Shown here: positions 1-6,326 of the stretch, in pieces | Numbering within the stretch: position 1 is the stretch's first letter | Layout: every line of letters begins with the position of its first letter | Source of the DNA: Bacillota bacterium | Lineage (GTDB): Bacteria > Bacillota > Clostridia > Acetivibrionales > DSM-27016 | Assembly: GCA_023390115.1 (NCBI GenBank) | Contig: JAEWDM010000033.1 | Span: forward strand, 1-19,888 | Direction of reading: 5' to 3' | DNA: 19,888 nt | The notes under the pieces: generated by a model | Told to the model about the DNA's origin: nothing | Database searches by the model: none | What the model saw: only the letters and a program-made list of their open reading frames with translations | Program-made: the position numbers and the translations under genes

Positions 1-1
1 A

Positions 2-172
2 GACAATCATTTAAGCATGCATGCCGTAATATACTATTTTCTATATTTTAACACAGAACATGAGTTTGGTAAAGAGGTTTTAAGTAAATTTTTGAAGAAT
101 CTTGCTGATTTGTTGAGAAATGTCCCCTTGACGCAGTCATTACGTCGTGTTATCATGACATGGATGAGATGA
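2..172 (+). CDS. possible C-terminal end of an unrecognised gene, cut by the window edge
   Basis: The frame is open from the first bases to a TGA at 170-172, giving about 56 residues with no start inside the window that explains it. The middle part (about residues 17-38) is a charged, helix-like stretch with plausible codon use, while the last 18 codons overlap a direct repeat copy and a good promoter. I do not recognise the product. An open frame this short in AT-rich DNA can arise by chance, so this may be noncoding. Sequence to the left of the window would settle it. Confidence 0.25.
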   Translation, partial: DNHLSMHAVIYYFLYFNTEHEFGKEVLSKFLKNLADLLRNVPLTQSLRRVIMTWMR

Positions 173-202
173 AGTTAACTTAAGTGAGAAATGTCCCCTT
201 GA
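114..202 (+). repeat. 18-bp perfect direct repeat flanking the -10 of the first promoter
   Basis: TGAGAAATGTCCCCTTGA occurs at 114-131 and again at 185-202, 71 bp apart start to start. The first copy overlaps the -35 hexamer of the promoter at 128-156. The second lies in the leader just before the ribosome binding site of the gene at 219, and within it TGTCCC (192-197) and GGGACA (203-208) form a small inverted repeat. It could be a paired regulator site or a remnant of mobile-element ends. I saw no third copy in the window. Confidence 0.7.
128..156 (+). promoter_or_regulatory. predicted promoter for the TasA-like gene cluster
   Basis: TTGACG (128-133) is followed by a 17-bp spacer and TATCAT (151-156), with TGT directly before the -10 (extended -10). 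Each hexamer matches the sigma-A consensus at five of six bases. Transcription would begin near 163 and leave a leader of about 55 nt before the gene at 219. Confidence 0.6.
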
Positions 203-218
203 GGGACACAGGTGGGTT

Positions 219-1181
219 ATGAAAAAAATTATCTTTATATTATCACTGGTATTGACAATGGTGAGCTCTATTGTTGCAGGAACTCTGGCAATGTATACTG
301 CTTCAATCGACAATGTGGGAGAAGGAAGTGTTGTGGCCAAGGAATTTGTTTTTGTGGGCGACGGTACTGACTCTTTTCAGCATGGAATAAAAATAGCTCC
401 CACAGAGACTGTACAGTGGCAATTCAGAGTAAAAAATTATGAAGATTATGTAATAACCGAAACAGATTTGTACTATAAGCTTACTTTTAATGTCCTTGCT
501 TTACAAGGCAAAGCTGCAATACAGCCATTGACTGTTGCAGTTAAGGATTCTCAAGGAAATGTATTGAAAAGTGTTACTGGCACAGGAACCTTTGATGTCA
601 TCGGATCTTTTCCGCTTTCCCAAGCAGGGCAGGAGGATGAATATGAGGTTGAGATATACTGGCCGGACGGAGGGGCTGAAGATATTAACTATGCAGGTAA
701 TAATTATGGTACTACGGTAAAGGTGGATGCAATCGCTTCACAGCTTCCTTTGAGCGAGGAGCCTGAAAATCCGTCTGAGCAAAAGGATGTAAGCGTTCGC
801 TATGAAACATTGGCTCCGTGGCAGAATGGGCAAAGCGGCATTTATCAGTTTGAGTATAAGATAACAATTACTAATAATTCTGATGAGGCAATTAAAGATT
901 GGAATATTGCATTTTCGCTTTTTACCGACAGGATTACACAAGCCTGGAGCAATGCCAAAATGGTAGCAGGATTGCCTGAAGGCATGTACAAATTTGAAAA
1001 TCCAGACTACAGCAATGAGTCGACTGATAATATACTGCCAGGACAGAGCGTATCATTCAGAGGTCCTGCTTATGGCGTGGGAACAGAAGCAATTGGCAAT
1101 ATAGTTGTAGGAGGCAGCAATGTAAGTGGTATAAGAGATATTGACTTGACCTGTGAATTCGGTAAGTCTTCTTTGAATTAG
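219..1181 (+). CDS. TasA-like secreted protein with SipW-type signal and C-terminal CBM2-like domain
   Basis: 320 residues. The N-terminus (MKK plus a hydrophobic helix, then AGTLAMYT at 20-27) matches the signal type cut by SipW peptidases, and cleavage after Ala24 is likely. Residues about 25-175 form a beta-rich domain closely similar to the protein at 1590-2120, so it is a TasA/camelysin-like fibre or surface protein. After an acidic Pro/Glu linker (about 175-190), residues 190-320 resemble a family 2 carbohydrate-binding module: TITNNSDEAIKDWNIAFSL, Trp at 201, 228 and 243, and a PGQSVSFRG motif near the end. Inference: an extracellular matrix protein that can bind cellulose or a similar glycan. 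The ribosome binding site is weak (AGGTGGG very close to ATG, or GAGGG 13 nt upstream), but this start gives an intact signal peptide. CBM2 specificity is not proven. Confidence 0.85.
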   Translation: MKKIIFILSLVLTMVSSIVAGTLAMYTASIDNVGEGSVVAKEFVFVGDGTDSFQHGIKIAPTETVQWQFRVKNYEDYVITETDLYYKLTFNVLALQGKAAIQPLTVAVKDSQGNVLKSVTGTGTFDVIGSFPLSQAGQEDEYEVEIYWPDGGAEDINYAGNNYGTTVKVDAIASQLPLSEEPENPSEQKDVSVRYETLAPWQNGQSGIYQFEYKITITNNSDEAIKDWNIAFSLFTDRITQAWSNAKMVAGLPEGMYKFENPDYSNESTDNILPGQSVSFRGPAYGVGTEAIGNIVVGGSNVSGIRDIDLTCEFGKSSLN

Positions 1182-1203
1182 TCTGCTATGAAAGGGGAAA
1201 TAC

Positions 1204-1530
1204 ATGAAGATTAAGATATTGATTGTACTGGCCCTGATATGTGCAGTATTTGCTTCACTGACAGTGGGTACCCTTTCAAGCTATATAAGCGTATCCACCT
1301 TTGGCGCTGATATTTATCCCGACCGGGATAAAATAATACGGCAGTATGAAATGGGTGGGGAACAGGAAGAAAACGTCTCTTCCGGCATAGATTCTGAAAC
1401 AGAGAATATGCCGGAGGAATCCGATTCGACTAAGCTGTTTATTGAAAACAATCACGGCAGTAATGTCGATTTGGAGGAGGATGCTAGTATGGAGGACGAG
1501 GCAGGTTCTGTTTCACAGGAGCAGAAGTGA
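1204..1530 (+). CDS. small acidic protein with SipW-type signal peptide
   Basis: 108 residues preceded by AAGGGGAA at good spacing. Residues 1-25 form a hydrophobic signal ending in TVGTLSSY, the same kind of motif (GTL-x-x-Y) as in both flanking proteins, so it is probably cut by the same peptidase. The rest is short, hydrophilic and strongly acidic (many Glu and Asp from residue 50 on), looks disordered, and lacks the beta-domain of its neighbours. I know no named family. Its place between two TasA-like genes suggests an accessory or minor matrix component, much as TasA has an assembly partner in Bacillus, but there is no visible homology to TapA. Confidence 0.7.
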   Translation: MKIKILIVLALICAVFASLTVGTLSSYISVSTFGADIYPDRDKIIRQYEMGGEQEENVSSGIDSETENMPEESDSTKLFIENNHGSNVDLEEDASMEDEAGSVSQEQK

Positions 1531-1589
1531 TAAATGAGATTGAAAATGTAGCTAAAATGTAAACTAATTAAATTTAGGGGGAAAATTAA

Positions 1590-2120
1590 ATGAAAAAACC
1601 GTTAATTCTTATTGCTCTTATTTTGGTTGTGTCTACGTCAATAATTGCAGGTACACTGGCTATGTATACTACTACCATTGACGACCTTGCTGAGGGTAGT
1701 GTGGTTGCTAAAGAGTTTATCATGATGGAAGGGGGAACAGATACTTTTAATAAAAATGTAAAAATTGCCCCTGATGAAACGGTGAACTGGCAGTTTAGTG
1801 TAAAGAACTATGACGGATCAATAGTAAGCGAAACTGCCATGAAGCTGGATTTTGATATTAATGTTGCCGCTGAGGACGGCAAAAGTGCAATAGCGCCTCT
1901 CATGATTACCGTAAAGGATTCGGAAGGCAATGCATTAGGTACCGTCACGGAAAACGGGAAAATTGAGTTTGCAGACAGTTTCAGCCTGTCTCCCGATGGA
2001 CAGGAAAAGGTTTATACTGTTTCTGTCAAGTGGCCCAGCAACAATGACATTGATATAAACTATGCAGGAGCAGATTACGGAACCGCTGTCAAGGTGTCTG
2101 TGACAGGTACACAGGTATAG
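1590..2120 (+). CDS. TasA-like (camelysin-type) SipW-dependent secreted protein
   Basis: 176 residues with a strong AGGGGG ribosome binding site 10 nt upstream. The signal peptide ends in AGTLAMYT, with expected cleavage after Ala24. The mature part is a single beta-rich domain that aligns throughout with residues 1-175 of the protein at 219-1181 (shared EGSVVAKEF, KIAP-ETV-WQF-VKNY, DINYAG and YGT-VKV blocks). The two are tandem paralogues, one with and one without the CBM2-like module. In Bacillus, proteins of this type polymerise into biofilm fibres after SipW cleavage. That role here is inference from family and from the sipW-like gene just downstream. Confidence 0.85.
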   Translation: MKKPLILIALILVVSTSIIAGTLAMYTTTIDDLAEGSVVAKEFIMMEGGTDTFNKNVKIAPDETVNWQFSVKNYDGSIVSETAMKLDFDINVAAEDGKSAIAPLMITVKDSEGNALGTVTENGKIEFADSFSLSPDGQEKVYTVSVKWPSNNDIDINYAGADYGTAVKVSVTGTQV

Positions 2121-2143
2121 CTATTGATTATATAAAAATAAAT

Positions 2144-2182
2144 AAAAAGCTGTCCGCATTTTATCATGCAGGATAGCTTTTT
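2144..2182 (+). terminator. rho-independent terminator after the TasA-like genes
   Basis: AAAAAGCTGTCC (2144-2155) pairs with GGATAGCTTTTT (2171-2182) through one G-T pair, and an inner GCAT/ATGC extends the stem. The T-run is part of the right arm. It separates the secreted-protein genes from the sipW-like operon. Confidence 0.8.
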
Positions 2183-2200
2183 ATATGCATTGGGGCATAC

Positions 2201-2206
2201 TATAAT
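2201..2206 (+). promoter_or_regulatory. possible -10 element for the sipW-like gene
   Basis: A perfect TATAAT lies 30 bp upstream of the ATG at 2236. No convincing -35 hexamer is found at 16-18 bp, so this is a weak call. Its position directly after a terminator makes a separate promoter here plausible. Confidence 0.3.
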
Positions 2207-2235
2207 CAGGCCTTGATTTTAAGGAGGGTAATATA

Positions 2236-2778
2236 ATGCCGCAGGCGAGATATACCACAGAGCAAGAGATTGAAGAAATGCGCATGGAAATCCTACGGGA
2301 AAAACAAAAAATGCAGAGAGGGCATGGAAATACTACAGGTGAGAAAGGCTTTTCAAAAAGAAGGCTTGCTGTTAAGGTTACGAGCTGGACTCTTTTCCTG
2401 TCTGCCGTTATTTTGCTTATCAGCGCTATTGTATCTATAAATGTAGCTAAAAGCAAGGGGCAAATCCCCAGCTTTTTGGGAATATTTCAGCTCTATGTGG
2501 TGGAATCGGGCAGCATGAAGCCTACTTTTGATATAGGAACGGTTATTTTATGCCGGATATCTAAAGAGCCCCAAAGCCTTAAAGAAAATGATATTGTAAC
2601 CTTTAAAACATTGTCGGGAGCAATTGTTACACACAGGATAGTTGAGGTTATAGCTGAACTGGGGGGCGGTACAGCTTACCGCACTAAAGGCGATAATCCT
2701 GAAAATTCCGAAGATACCGAGCTTCTCACACCTGACAGAATTATAGCAATATTTGTGGCTAAAATACCTTTAACCTGA
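2236..2778 (+). CDS. sipW: SipW-like (ER-type) signal peptidase I
   Basis: 180 residues, AAGGAGG 8-9 nt before ATG. Order: a hydrophilic cytoplasmic N-terminal segment of about 45 residues, one membrane helix (about 50-70), then the S26 catalytic domain outside. The nucleophile is Ser93 in SGSM, the general base His133 in VTHRI, and an Asp153 sits in KGDN. A His instead of Lys base is the mark of the ER/SipW type. Role: cleavage of the GTL-type signals of the three proteins encoded just upstream. Oddity: the protein stops at the AKIPLT region, where SipW proteins normally continue into a C-terminal membrane helix, so this one has a single anchor. It starts an operon with the next two genes (27-bp gap, then an overlap). 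Confidence 0.88.
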   Translation: MPQARYTTEQEIEEMRMEILREKQKMQRGHGNTTGEKGFSKRRLAVKVTSWTLFLSAVILLISAIVSINVAKSKGQIPSFLGIFQLYVVESGSMKPTFDIGTVILCRISKEPQSLKENDIVTFKTLSGAIVTHRIVEVIAELGGGTAYRTKGDNPENSEDTELLTPDRIIAIFVAKIPLT

Positions 2779-2805
2779 AGACATTATTATGGGAGAGATG
2801 CCAGT

Positions 2806-3804
2806 ATGTATAAGGAATATGAACAGAGAAAAGGCGGAATTTCCGTTGAAAAGATAGTATTTATGCAGAATATCTCCTCCGGAGAGCATTTTTTGCAAGA
2901 GGGTAAAGTGTCCCGGAGAGTGCTTGAGGATATCAGTATAACTATAAAAAGATCTGAGATATGGGGAATAACAGGAGGATCTGCTTTTGAGATTAAGCTT
3001 ATGCTGGAAATTATGGCTAATATAAGGCCCTATGCATCAGGAAGGTGCGTTTTAATAGAGAGAGGAATGCCCATGCATAAGAGAATTATACTCAGCCATG
3101 TATTTTATATAGGAGGCTCGGAAATGATTTATGACAATATGAATGTATTAGAGTTTCTTATGCTTGCAGCAGGCAAATTGAAGGACAATAAGGTTGAGCT
3201 TCAGGAGCAGATTTTTGAATTTATTATCGACATGGGGCTCGGAAAAATTTCCCTTGCACCTAACAGTATGCTTACAAAAGAGGAAAAAGCCGTAGTTATA
3301 TTGGTTGCTGCTTCCTACTCTGACAGTGCTATGATAATATTTAATCTTCCTGAGTACGAGTTCGATGAAGCCCTTGTTAATGCTATAGCAAAAATATCGG
3401 AATTTATTAGAAAAGCCGGCAAAACTCTTATAATGGGGACCGGCAGCTCCCTAATGATTGAAAGGGCATGCAGACATACGGCATTTATAGCCGGAGGTAA
3501 AATAATATATAGGGGTACTGTTAAAAACCTGAGGTTGAATTTTGACAAGGTTGCGGTTATCGTCAAAGATAAAAATCTGCAGCGTATTATGGAAAGATTG
3601 TCCGTTTTGCTTCCTGGGCATAAGCTGTCTATAAAAGACGGAAAGCTTTTAATTGGAAGTCTGGCGGGAAAGGAGAAAAAGACAGGGTATATTTATAAAA
3701 AGATTCTTGAGACGGGATTTGTGCCCGAGTACATTGAGACTAATCCTAAAACCGTACAAAATGCATATGAGGAGCTTGTACTACAGCATGATTTACAGGA
3801 ATAG
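2806..3804 (+). CDS. degenerate ABC-transporter ATPase-like protein (pseudo-ATPase)
   Basis: 332 residues, GGGAGAG 8 nt before ATG. The fold of an ABC-2-type ATPase subunit can be followed: VLEDISITIK, then the Walker A region at 54-64, a Q-loop region near 100, NMNVLEFL at 111-118, and a C-terminal accessory domain (about 240-332). Every catalytic motif is changed: Walker A reads GITGGSAFEIK without the GKS/T core, the signature region at 156-169 lacks LSGG, Walker B ends MIIFNLPE so Asp becomes Asn180 and the catalytic Glu becomes Leu181, and the H-loop region (MGTGSS) has no His. The frame is intact over 332 codons, so this looks like a maintained noncatalytic protein and not decay. It overlaps the next gene by 17 bp and probably partners it. 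Confidence 0.8.
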   Translation: MYKEYEQRKGGISVEKIVFMQNISSGEHFLQEGKVSRRVLEDISITIKRSEIWGITGGSAFEIKLMLEIMANIRPYASGRCVLIERGMPMHKRIILSHVFYIGGSEMIYDNMNVLEFLMLAAGKLKDNKVELQEQIFEFIIDMGLGKISLAPNSMLTKEEKAVVILVAASYSDSAMIIFNLPEYEFDEALVNAIAKISEFIRKAGKTLIMGTGSSLMIERACRHTAFIAGGKIIYRGTVKNLRLNFDKVAVIVKDKNLQRIMERLSVLLPGHKLSIKDGKLLIGSLAGKEKKTGYIYKKILETGFVPEYIETNPKTVQNAYEELVLQHDLQE

Positions 3805-5182
3805 CTATTTCAAAAAGGAACTTCGCCAGGCATATACCGAAAATAGAACAGGCACTAATAGAAAAATGGCATTTGCTCTTTTTCAGGGACTTATTTCCTT
3901 TGCAATCTATTTTGTGCTTCAGACCTTAAAGGAAAGCGTACTTTCGGACGTAGTTCCTGAAATTATGCAACCCAGCTTTTTTTCTACCGTTTATACTTAT
4001 ATCCATTTGGCGTTTGTATTTAATACGGTATATTTTATTATTTATTATGATTATCTCTTCTTTTCGGAGATAAGAAAAAATTCCTGGTACTTATTGGTTC
4101 AAATGGGGTATAGTCCGGCTTCCATGATTTTTTCCAAGTTTTCCGCACTTATATTCTCCGTATTTATTATTTATCTTGTGGGTTTTGTTTTTACTGTATT
4201 TCTCACTATATTCTTAAAATATCCCCTTATATTATCCTATATGCCGTCTCTCTCTCTATCGGGTCTTGTTGATCTTATACTTATAACCATACTGTTAATG
4301 ACCTTTTCTCTTTATGTGAAAACCATTACCAATGCCCGGTATCTTGCCGTATTCTCGGCAGTGCTTATAATTATGCTTAAAGCGGCTCTGGGCCATTATA
4401 ATGTGATATCAAACCGTGTATCCATGCAAAGCTTCCGTAATTTATTTGATTTTGACAGCTCGCTGTATTTTCCCGCGGCTGTAGCGATAATGGCAGCTTG
4501 CTGTGTTATATGTGTTATAAGGGCCGGAAATGTGGCAAAATATTATAATCTGCCCGCAAAGTATTATGTCCTGCCTGAGGGTGCAACGGTAGCAAATCAG
4601 GACCCTGCAACAGGGAAACTAAAGCTTGCGGAAAGCATGGAAAACGTCCGTCACAGCAAAATTTTTGATACGGTATCCACCGCGCTTTTGATTTTTTTAA
4701 TATGCGCTGCACTGGTTTTTAATGTGCTTATAATCCTTATAAATATATCCGCTCCCGGTAAGGAGATTAGCATAAAGGGAATAATTCCATATGTTTTTAA
4801 ATCTGATACAATGGAACCGGCAATCATGATGAATGATCTTGCTTATTTTAAAAGAACGGACAGCCAGCATATGTTTAAAAACGGAGACATTATTCTCTTT
4901 GAGGAAAACAATGTTACTTATGTTGAAAGAATCATCGAAAATACGGAAAGCGGTTTTAAGGTAGACATTGACAATTATCCTCCTATGTCTCAGCCGGGAG
5001 CTATGCTGAAAACGGTGCCCAATAATGCTGTGCGCGGCATATATGTAGGAAGAAGCCGGTGGCTGGGAGCATTGATTCTTTTTGCAAATACTATCGTAGG
5101 AAGGCTTGTATTTCTGCTGCTTCCGGCAATCTTACTGTTTTATCAAAGACAAATATCCAATATTTCCTCCCGAAGAAAATAA
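3788..5182 (+). CDS. ABC-2-type permease-like membrane protein fused to a degenerate signal peptidase domain
   Basis: 464 residues from the ATG at 3788, chosen because AGGAG (3770-3774) precedes it; the frame is open farther upstream but that lies inside the previous gene. Residues about 27-245 carry some six hydrophobic helices with the look of an ABC-2 permease. A hydrophilic loop (about 246-293) and another helix (about 295-320) lead into a signal-peptidase-like domain: KSDTMEPAIMMNDLAYFKR at 338-356, NGDIILFEENNVTYVERIIE at 365-384, and a final helix (about 427-452). The nucleophile Ser of SGSM is Thr341 and the His of VTHRI is replaced (VTYVERII), so normal catalysis is unlikely. Pairing with the pseudo-ATPase and proximity to sipW suggest a role in presenting or moving SipW substrates (inference). 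Confidence 0.82.
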   Translation: MIYRNSYFKKELRQAYTENRTGTNRKMAFALFQGLISFAIYFVLQTLKESVLSDVVPEIMQPSFFSTVYTYIHLAFVFNTVYFIIYYDYLFFSEIRKNSWYLLVQMGYSPASMIFSKFSALIFSVFIIYLVGFVFTVFLTIFLKYPLILSYMPSLSLSGLVDLILITILLMTFSLYVKTITNARYLAVFSAVLIIMLKAALGHYNVISNRVSMQSFRNLFDFDSSLYFPAAVAIMAACCVICVIRAGNVAKYYNLPAKYYVLPEGATVANQDPATGKLKLAESMENVRHSKIFDTVSTALLIFLICAALVFNVLIILINISAPGKEISIKGIIPYVFKSDTMEPAIMMNDLAYFKRTDSQHMFKNGDIILFEENNVTYVERIIENTESGFKVDIDNYPPMSQPGAMLKTVPNNAVRGIYVGRSRWLGALILFANTIVGRLVFLLLPAILLFYQRQISNISSRRK

Positions 5183-5214
5183 AAAATGTGCGCCGCAGCA
5201 TCATTTCTCTGAGA

Positions 5215-5592
5215 CTATTTTCCGTTCTTCTGCAAAAATTCCTGCATGGCATGGATAGAATCAATGCTTATTACATGCTCAATTGAACATGCATCCTCGT
5301 CGGCGATAACAGGATCTATTTTGAGGATGTCTATAAAAAACTTGCGTATGACATGATGCTTTTTTGAAGTAAACTCCGCCAGCTCCAGGCCCGCCGGGGT
5401 TAGGAATATTTCCTTATACTTTTCGTTGGTAATGAGACCCTTTTCAGAGAGAGTTGACATGGCACTGTTAGTGCTTGCCTTTGTTACTCCTAACTTTTCT
5501 GCTATATCAGACATTCGCACACCCTTGCCCGAAGCTGACAGCTCATATATGGCCTCAAGGTAATTTTCCATCGTAAATGTTAATTTCTCCAT
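5215..5592 (-). CDS. DtxR/MntR-family metal-dependent transcriptional regulator
   Basis: 125 residues, strong GGAGGAG upstream. A winged-helix domain occupies about residues 5-65 (ENYLEAIYEL, MSDIAEKLGVTKASTNSAMSTLSEKGLI), followed by the dimerisation and metal-binding helices; there is no C-terminal SH3-like domain. Cys102, Glu105 and His106 (ACSIEHV) match the DtxR/IdeR primary-site residues in both identity and number, while MntR has Glu for the Cys. His79 of the ancillary site is kept, but the Glu83 and His98 equivalents are Arg and Asp, and position 10 is Asn. Inference: iron-type repressor with an altered second site. It is convergent with the upstream membrane gene and has no adjacent metal transporter, so its targets are elsewhere. 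Confidence 0.85.
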   Translation of the reverse strand: MEKLTFTMENYLEAIYELSASGKGVRMSDIAEKLGVTKASTNSAMSTLSEKGLITNEKYKEIFLTPAGLELAEFTSKKHHVIRKFFIDILKIDPVIADEDACSIEHVISIDSIHAMQEFLQKNGK

Positions 5593-5617
5593 TTATTATG
5601 CTCCTCCTTTATCTAGT

Positions 5618-5646
5618 AATATACCAGATTTAAAGCTTTCATTCAA
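5618..5646 (-). promoter_or_regulatory. predicted promoter of the DtxR-family gene
   Basis: Read on the minus strand: TTGAAT (5641-5646), a 17-bp spacer, and TATATT (5618-5623) with TGG just before it (extended -10). The start site would fall about 20 bp before the coding region. I saw no convincing iron-box palindrome. Confidence 0.5.
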
Positions 5647-5808
5647 TTAATTTTTAAAATGCTTACATTACTTCATTATTTTTCAATATAAAGGAATGGA
5701 TATAAATACTTAGCATTCTATTTAGAAGGTATAAATGGGAATGAAATGACAGGAGGTATTATTAGAAAAAGCTATTACTAGAAAAATAAAATATTTTTTA
5801 AGTTTTAC
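5647..5808. other. AT-rich intergenic DNA without a recognisable gene
   Basis: Between the DtxR-family promoter and the tRNA promoter. It contains an orphan Shine-Dalgarno-like AGGAGGT near 5751-5757, but no ATG, GTG or TTG at useful spacing leads to an open frame. Nothing else is supported. Confidence 0.5.
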
Positions 5809-5837
5809 TTGACATTTTAACTAACTCCCGTTAAAAT
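5809..5837 (+). promoter_or_regulatory. strong promoter of the tRNA operon, with an inverted repeat in the spacer
   Basis: TTGACA (5809-5814), a 17-bp spacer and TAAAAT (5832-5837). An inverted repeat TTTTAAC (5815-5821) / GTTAAAA (5830-5836) fills the spacer and overlaps the -10, the geometry of an operator. No binding protein can be named. Confidence 0.75.
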
Positions 5838-5842
5838 ATATT

Positions 5843-5880
5843 TTGTCGGTTCAGAAATGTAGCACAAATTGTCGGTTTAG
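5843..5880 (+). repeat. 12-bp repeat pair in the tRNA leader, resembling an insertion-sequence end
   Basis: TTGTCGGTTCAG (5843-5854) and TTGTCGGTTTAG (5869-5880) differ at one base and are 26 bp apart. They lie between the promoter and tRNA-Glu. Repeated TGTCGGTT-type units resemble the terminal regions of some IS21-like elements, but no transposase gene is here, so at most it is a solo end or remnant. Confidence 0.35.
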
Positions 5881-5897
5881 CTGGAATTTTTTATTTT

Positions 5898-5973
5898 GGC
5901 CCATTGGTCAAGTGGCCTAAGACACCGCCCTTTCACGGCGGTAACAGGGGTTCGAATCCCCTATGGGTCACCA
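5898..5973 (+). tRNA. tRNA-Glu (anticodon TTC)
   Basis: 76 nt with encoded CCA. The acceptor stem GGCCCAT/ATGGGTC closes with one G-T pair, the anticodon stem is CCGCC/GGCGG, and the loop CTTTCAC places TTC at 5932-5934. The T-loop is TTCGAAT. It is the first gene of a four-tRNA operon. Confidence 0.97.
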
Positions 5974-6010
5974 GAAAAATCAGAGAGTGAAAAGAGAGTA
6001 ATAATAATAT

Positions 6011-6087
6011 GGCCCGGTAGTTCAGTTGGTTAGAATGCCAGCCTGTCACGCTGGAGGTCGAGGGTTCGAGCCCCTTCCGGGTCGCCA
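6011..6087 (+). tRNA. tRNA-Asp (anticodon GTC)
   Basis: 77 nt with encoded CCA. The acceptor 5' strand is GGCCCGG, the loop CTGTCAC gives anticodon GTC at 6045-6047, and the T-loop is TTCGAGC. It starts 37 nt after tRNA-Glu. Confidence 0.97.
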
Positions 6088-6161
6088 AAGCTTTAAGCTG
6101 CTGTAAGAAATGTGTATTTAAGAATTAGAAAAGCAGGTATTAAAAAATTAATTATTTGTGT

Positions 6162-6237
6162 GCTGGTGTAGCTCAGCAGGTAGAGCAATTGACTTGTAAT
6201 CAATAGGTCGGGGGTTCGATTCCGTCCACCAGCTCCA
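6162..6237 (+). tRNA. tRNA-Thr (anticodon TGT)
   Basis: 76 nt with encoded CCA. The acceptor stem is GCTGGTG/CACCAGC, the anticodon stem ATTGA/TCAAT, and the loop CTTGTAA gives TGT at 6195-6197. The discriminator is T (U), as is common for tRNA-Thr. Confidence 0.96.
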
Positions 6238-6241
6238 TTAT

Positions 6242-6326
6242 GGGGAGGTTCCCGAGTGGCCAAAGGGGGCAGACTGTAAATCTGTTGTCTCTGACTTCGA
6301 TGGTTCGAATCCATCTCTCCCCACCA
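6242..6326 (+). tRNA. tRNA-Tyr (anticodon GTA)
   Basis: 85 nt with encoded CCA. The acceptor stem is GGGGAGG/TCTCCCC, the loop CTGTAAA gives GTA at 6276-6278, and the long variable arm is that of a class II tRNA. It starts 4 nt after tRNA-Thr. Confidence 0.97.

Noticed and set aside
3653..3787. Upstream extension of the permease-fusion frame by 45 codons
   Set aside because: It lies wholly inside the preceding gene, has basic non-conserved-looking sequence and lacks a ribosome binding site; the ATG at 3788 has one.
5059..5286. 75-residue plus-strand open frame across the 5182-5215 junction
   Set aside because: It overlaps the ends of two convincing genes in other frames and shows no family resemblance.
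6093..6314. 73-residue minus-strand open frame over tRNA-Thr and tRNA-Tyr
   Set aside because: It is antisense to two well-formed tRNA genes; its sequence is a familiar spurious translation of tRNA DNA.
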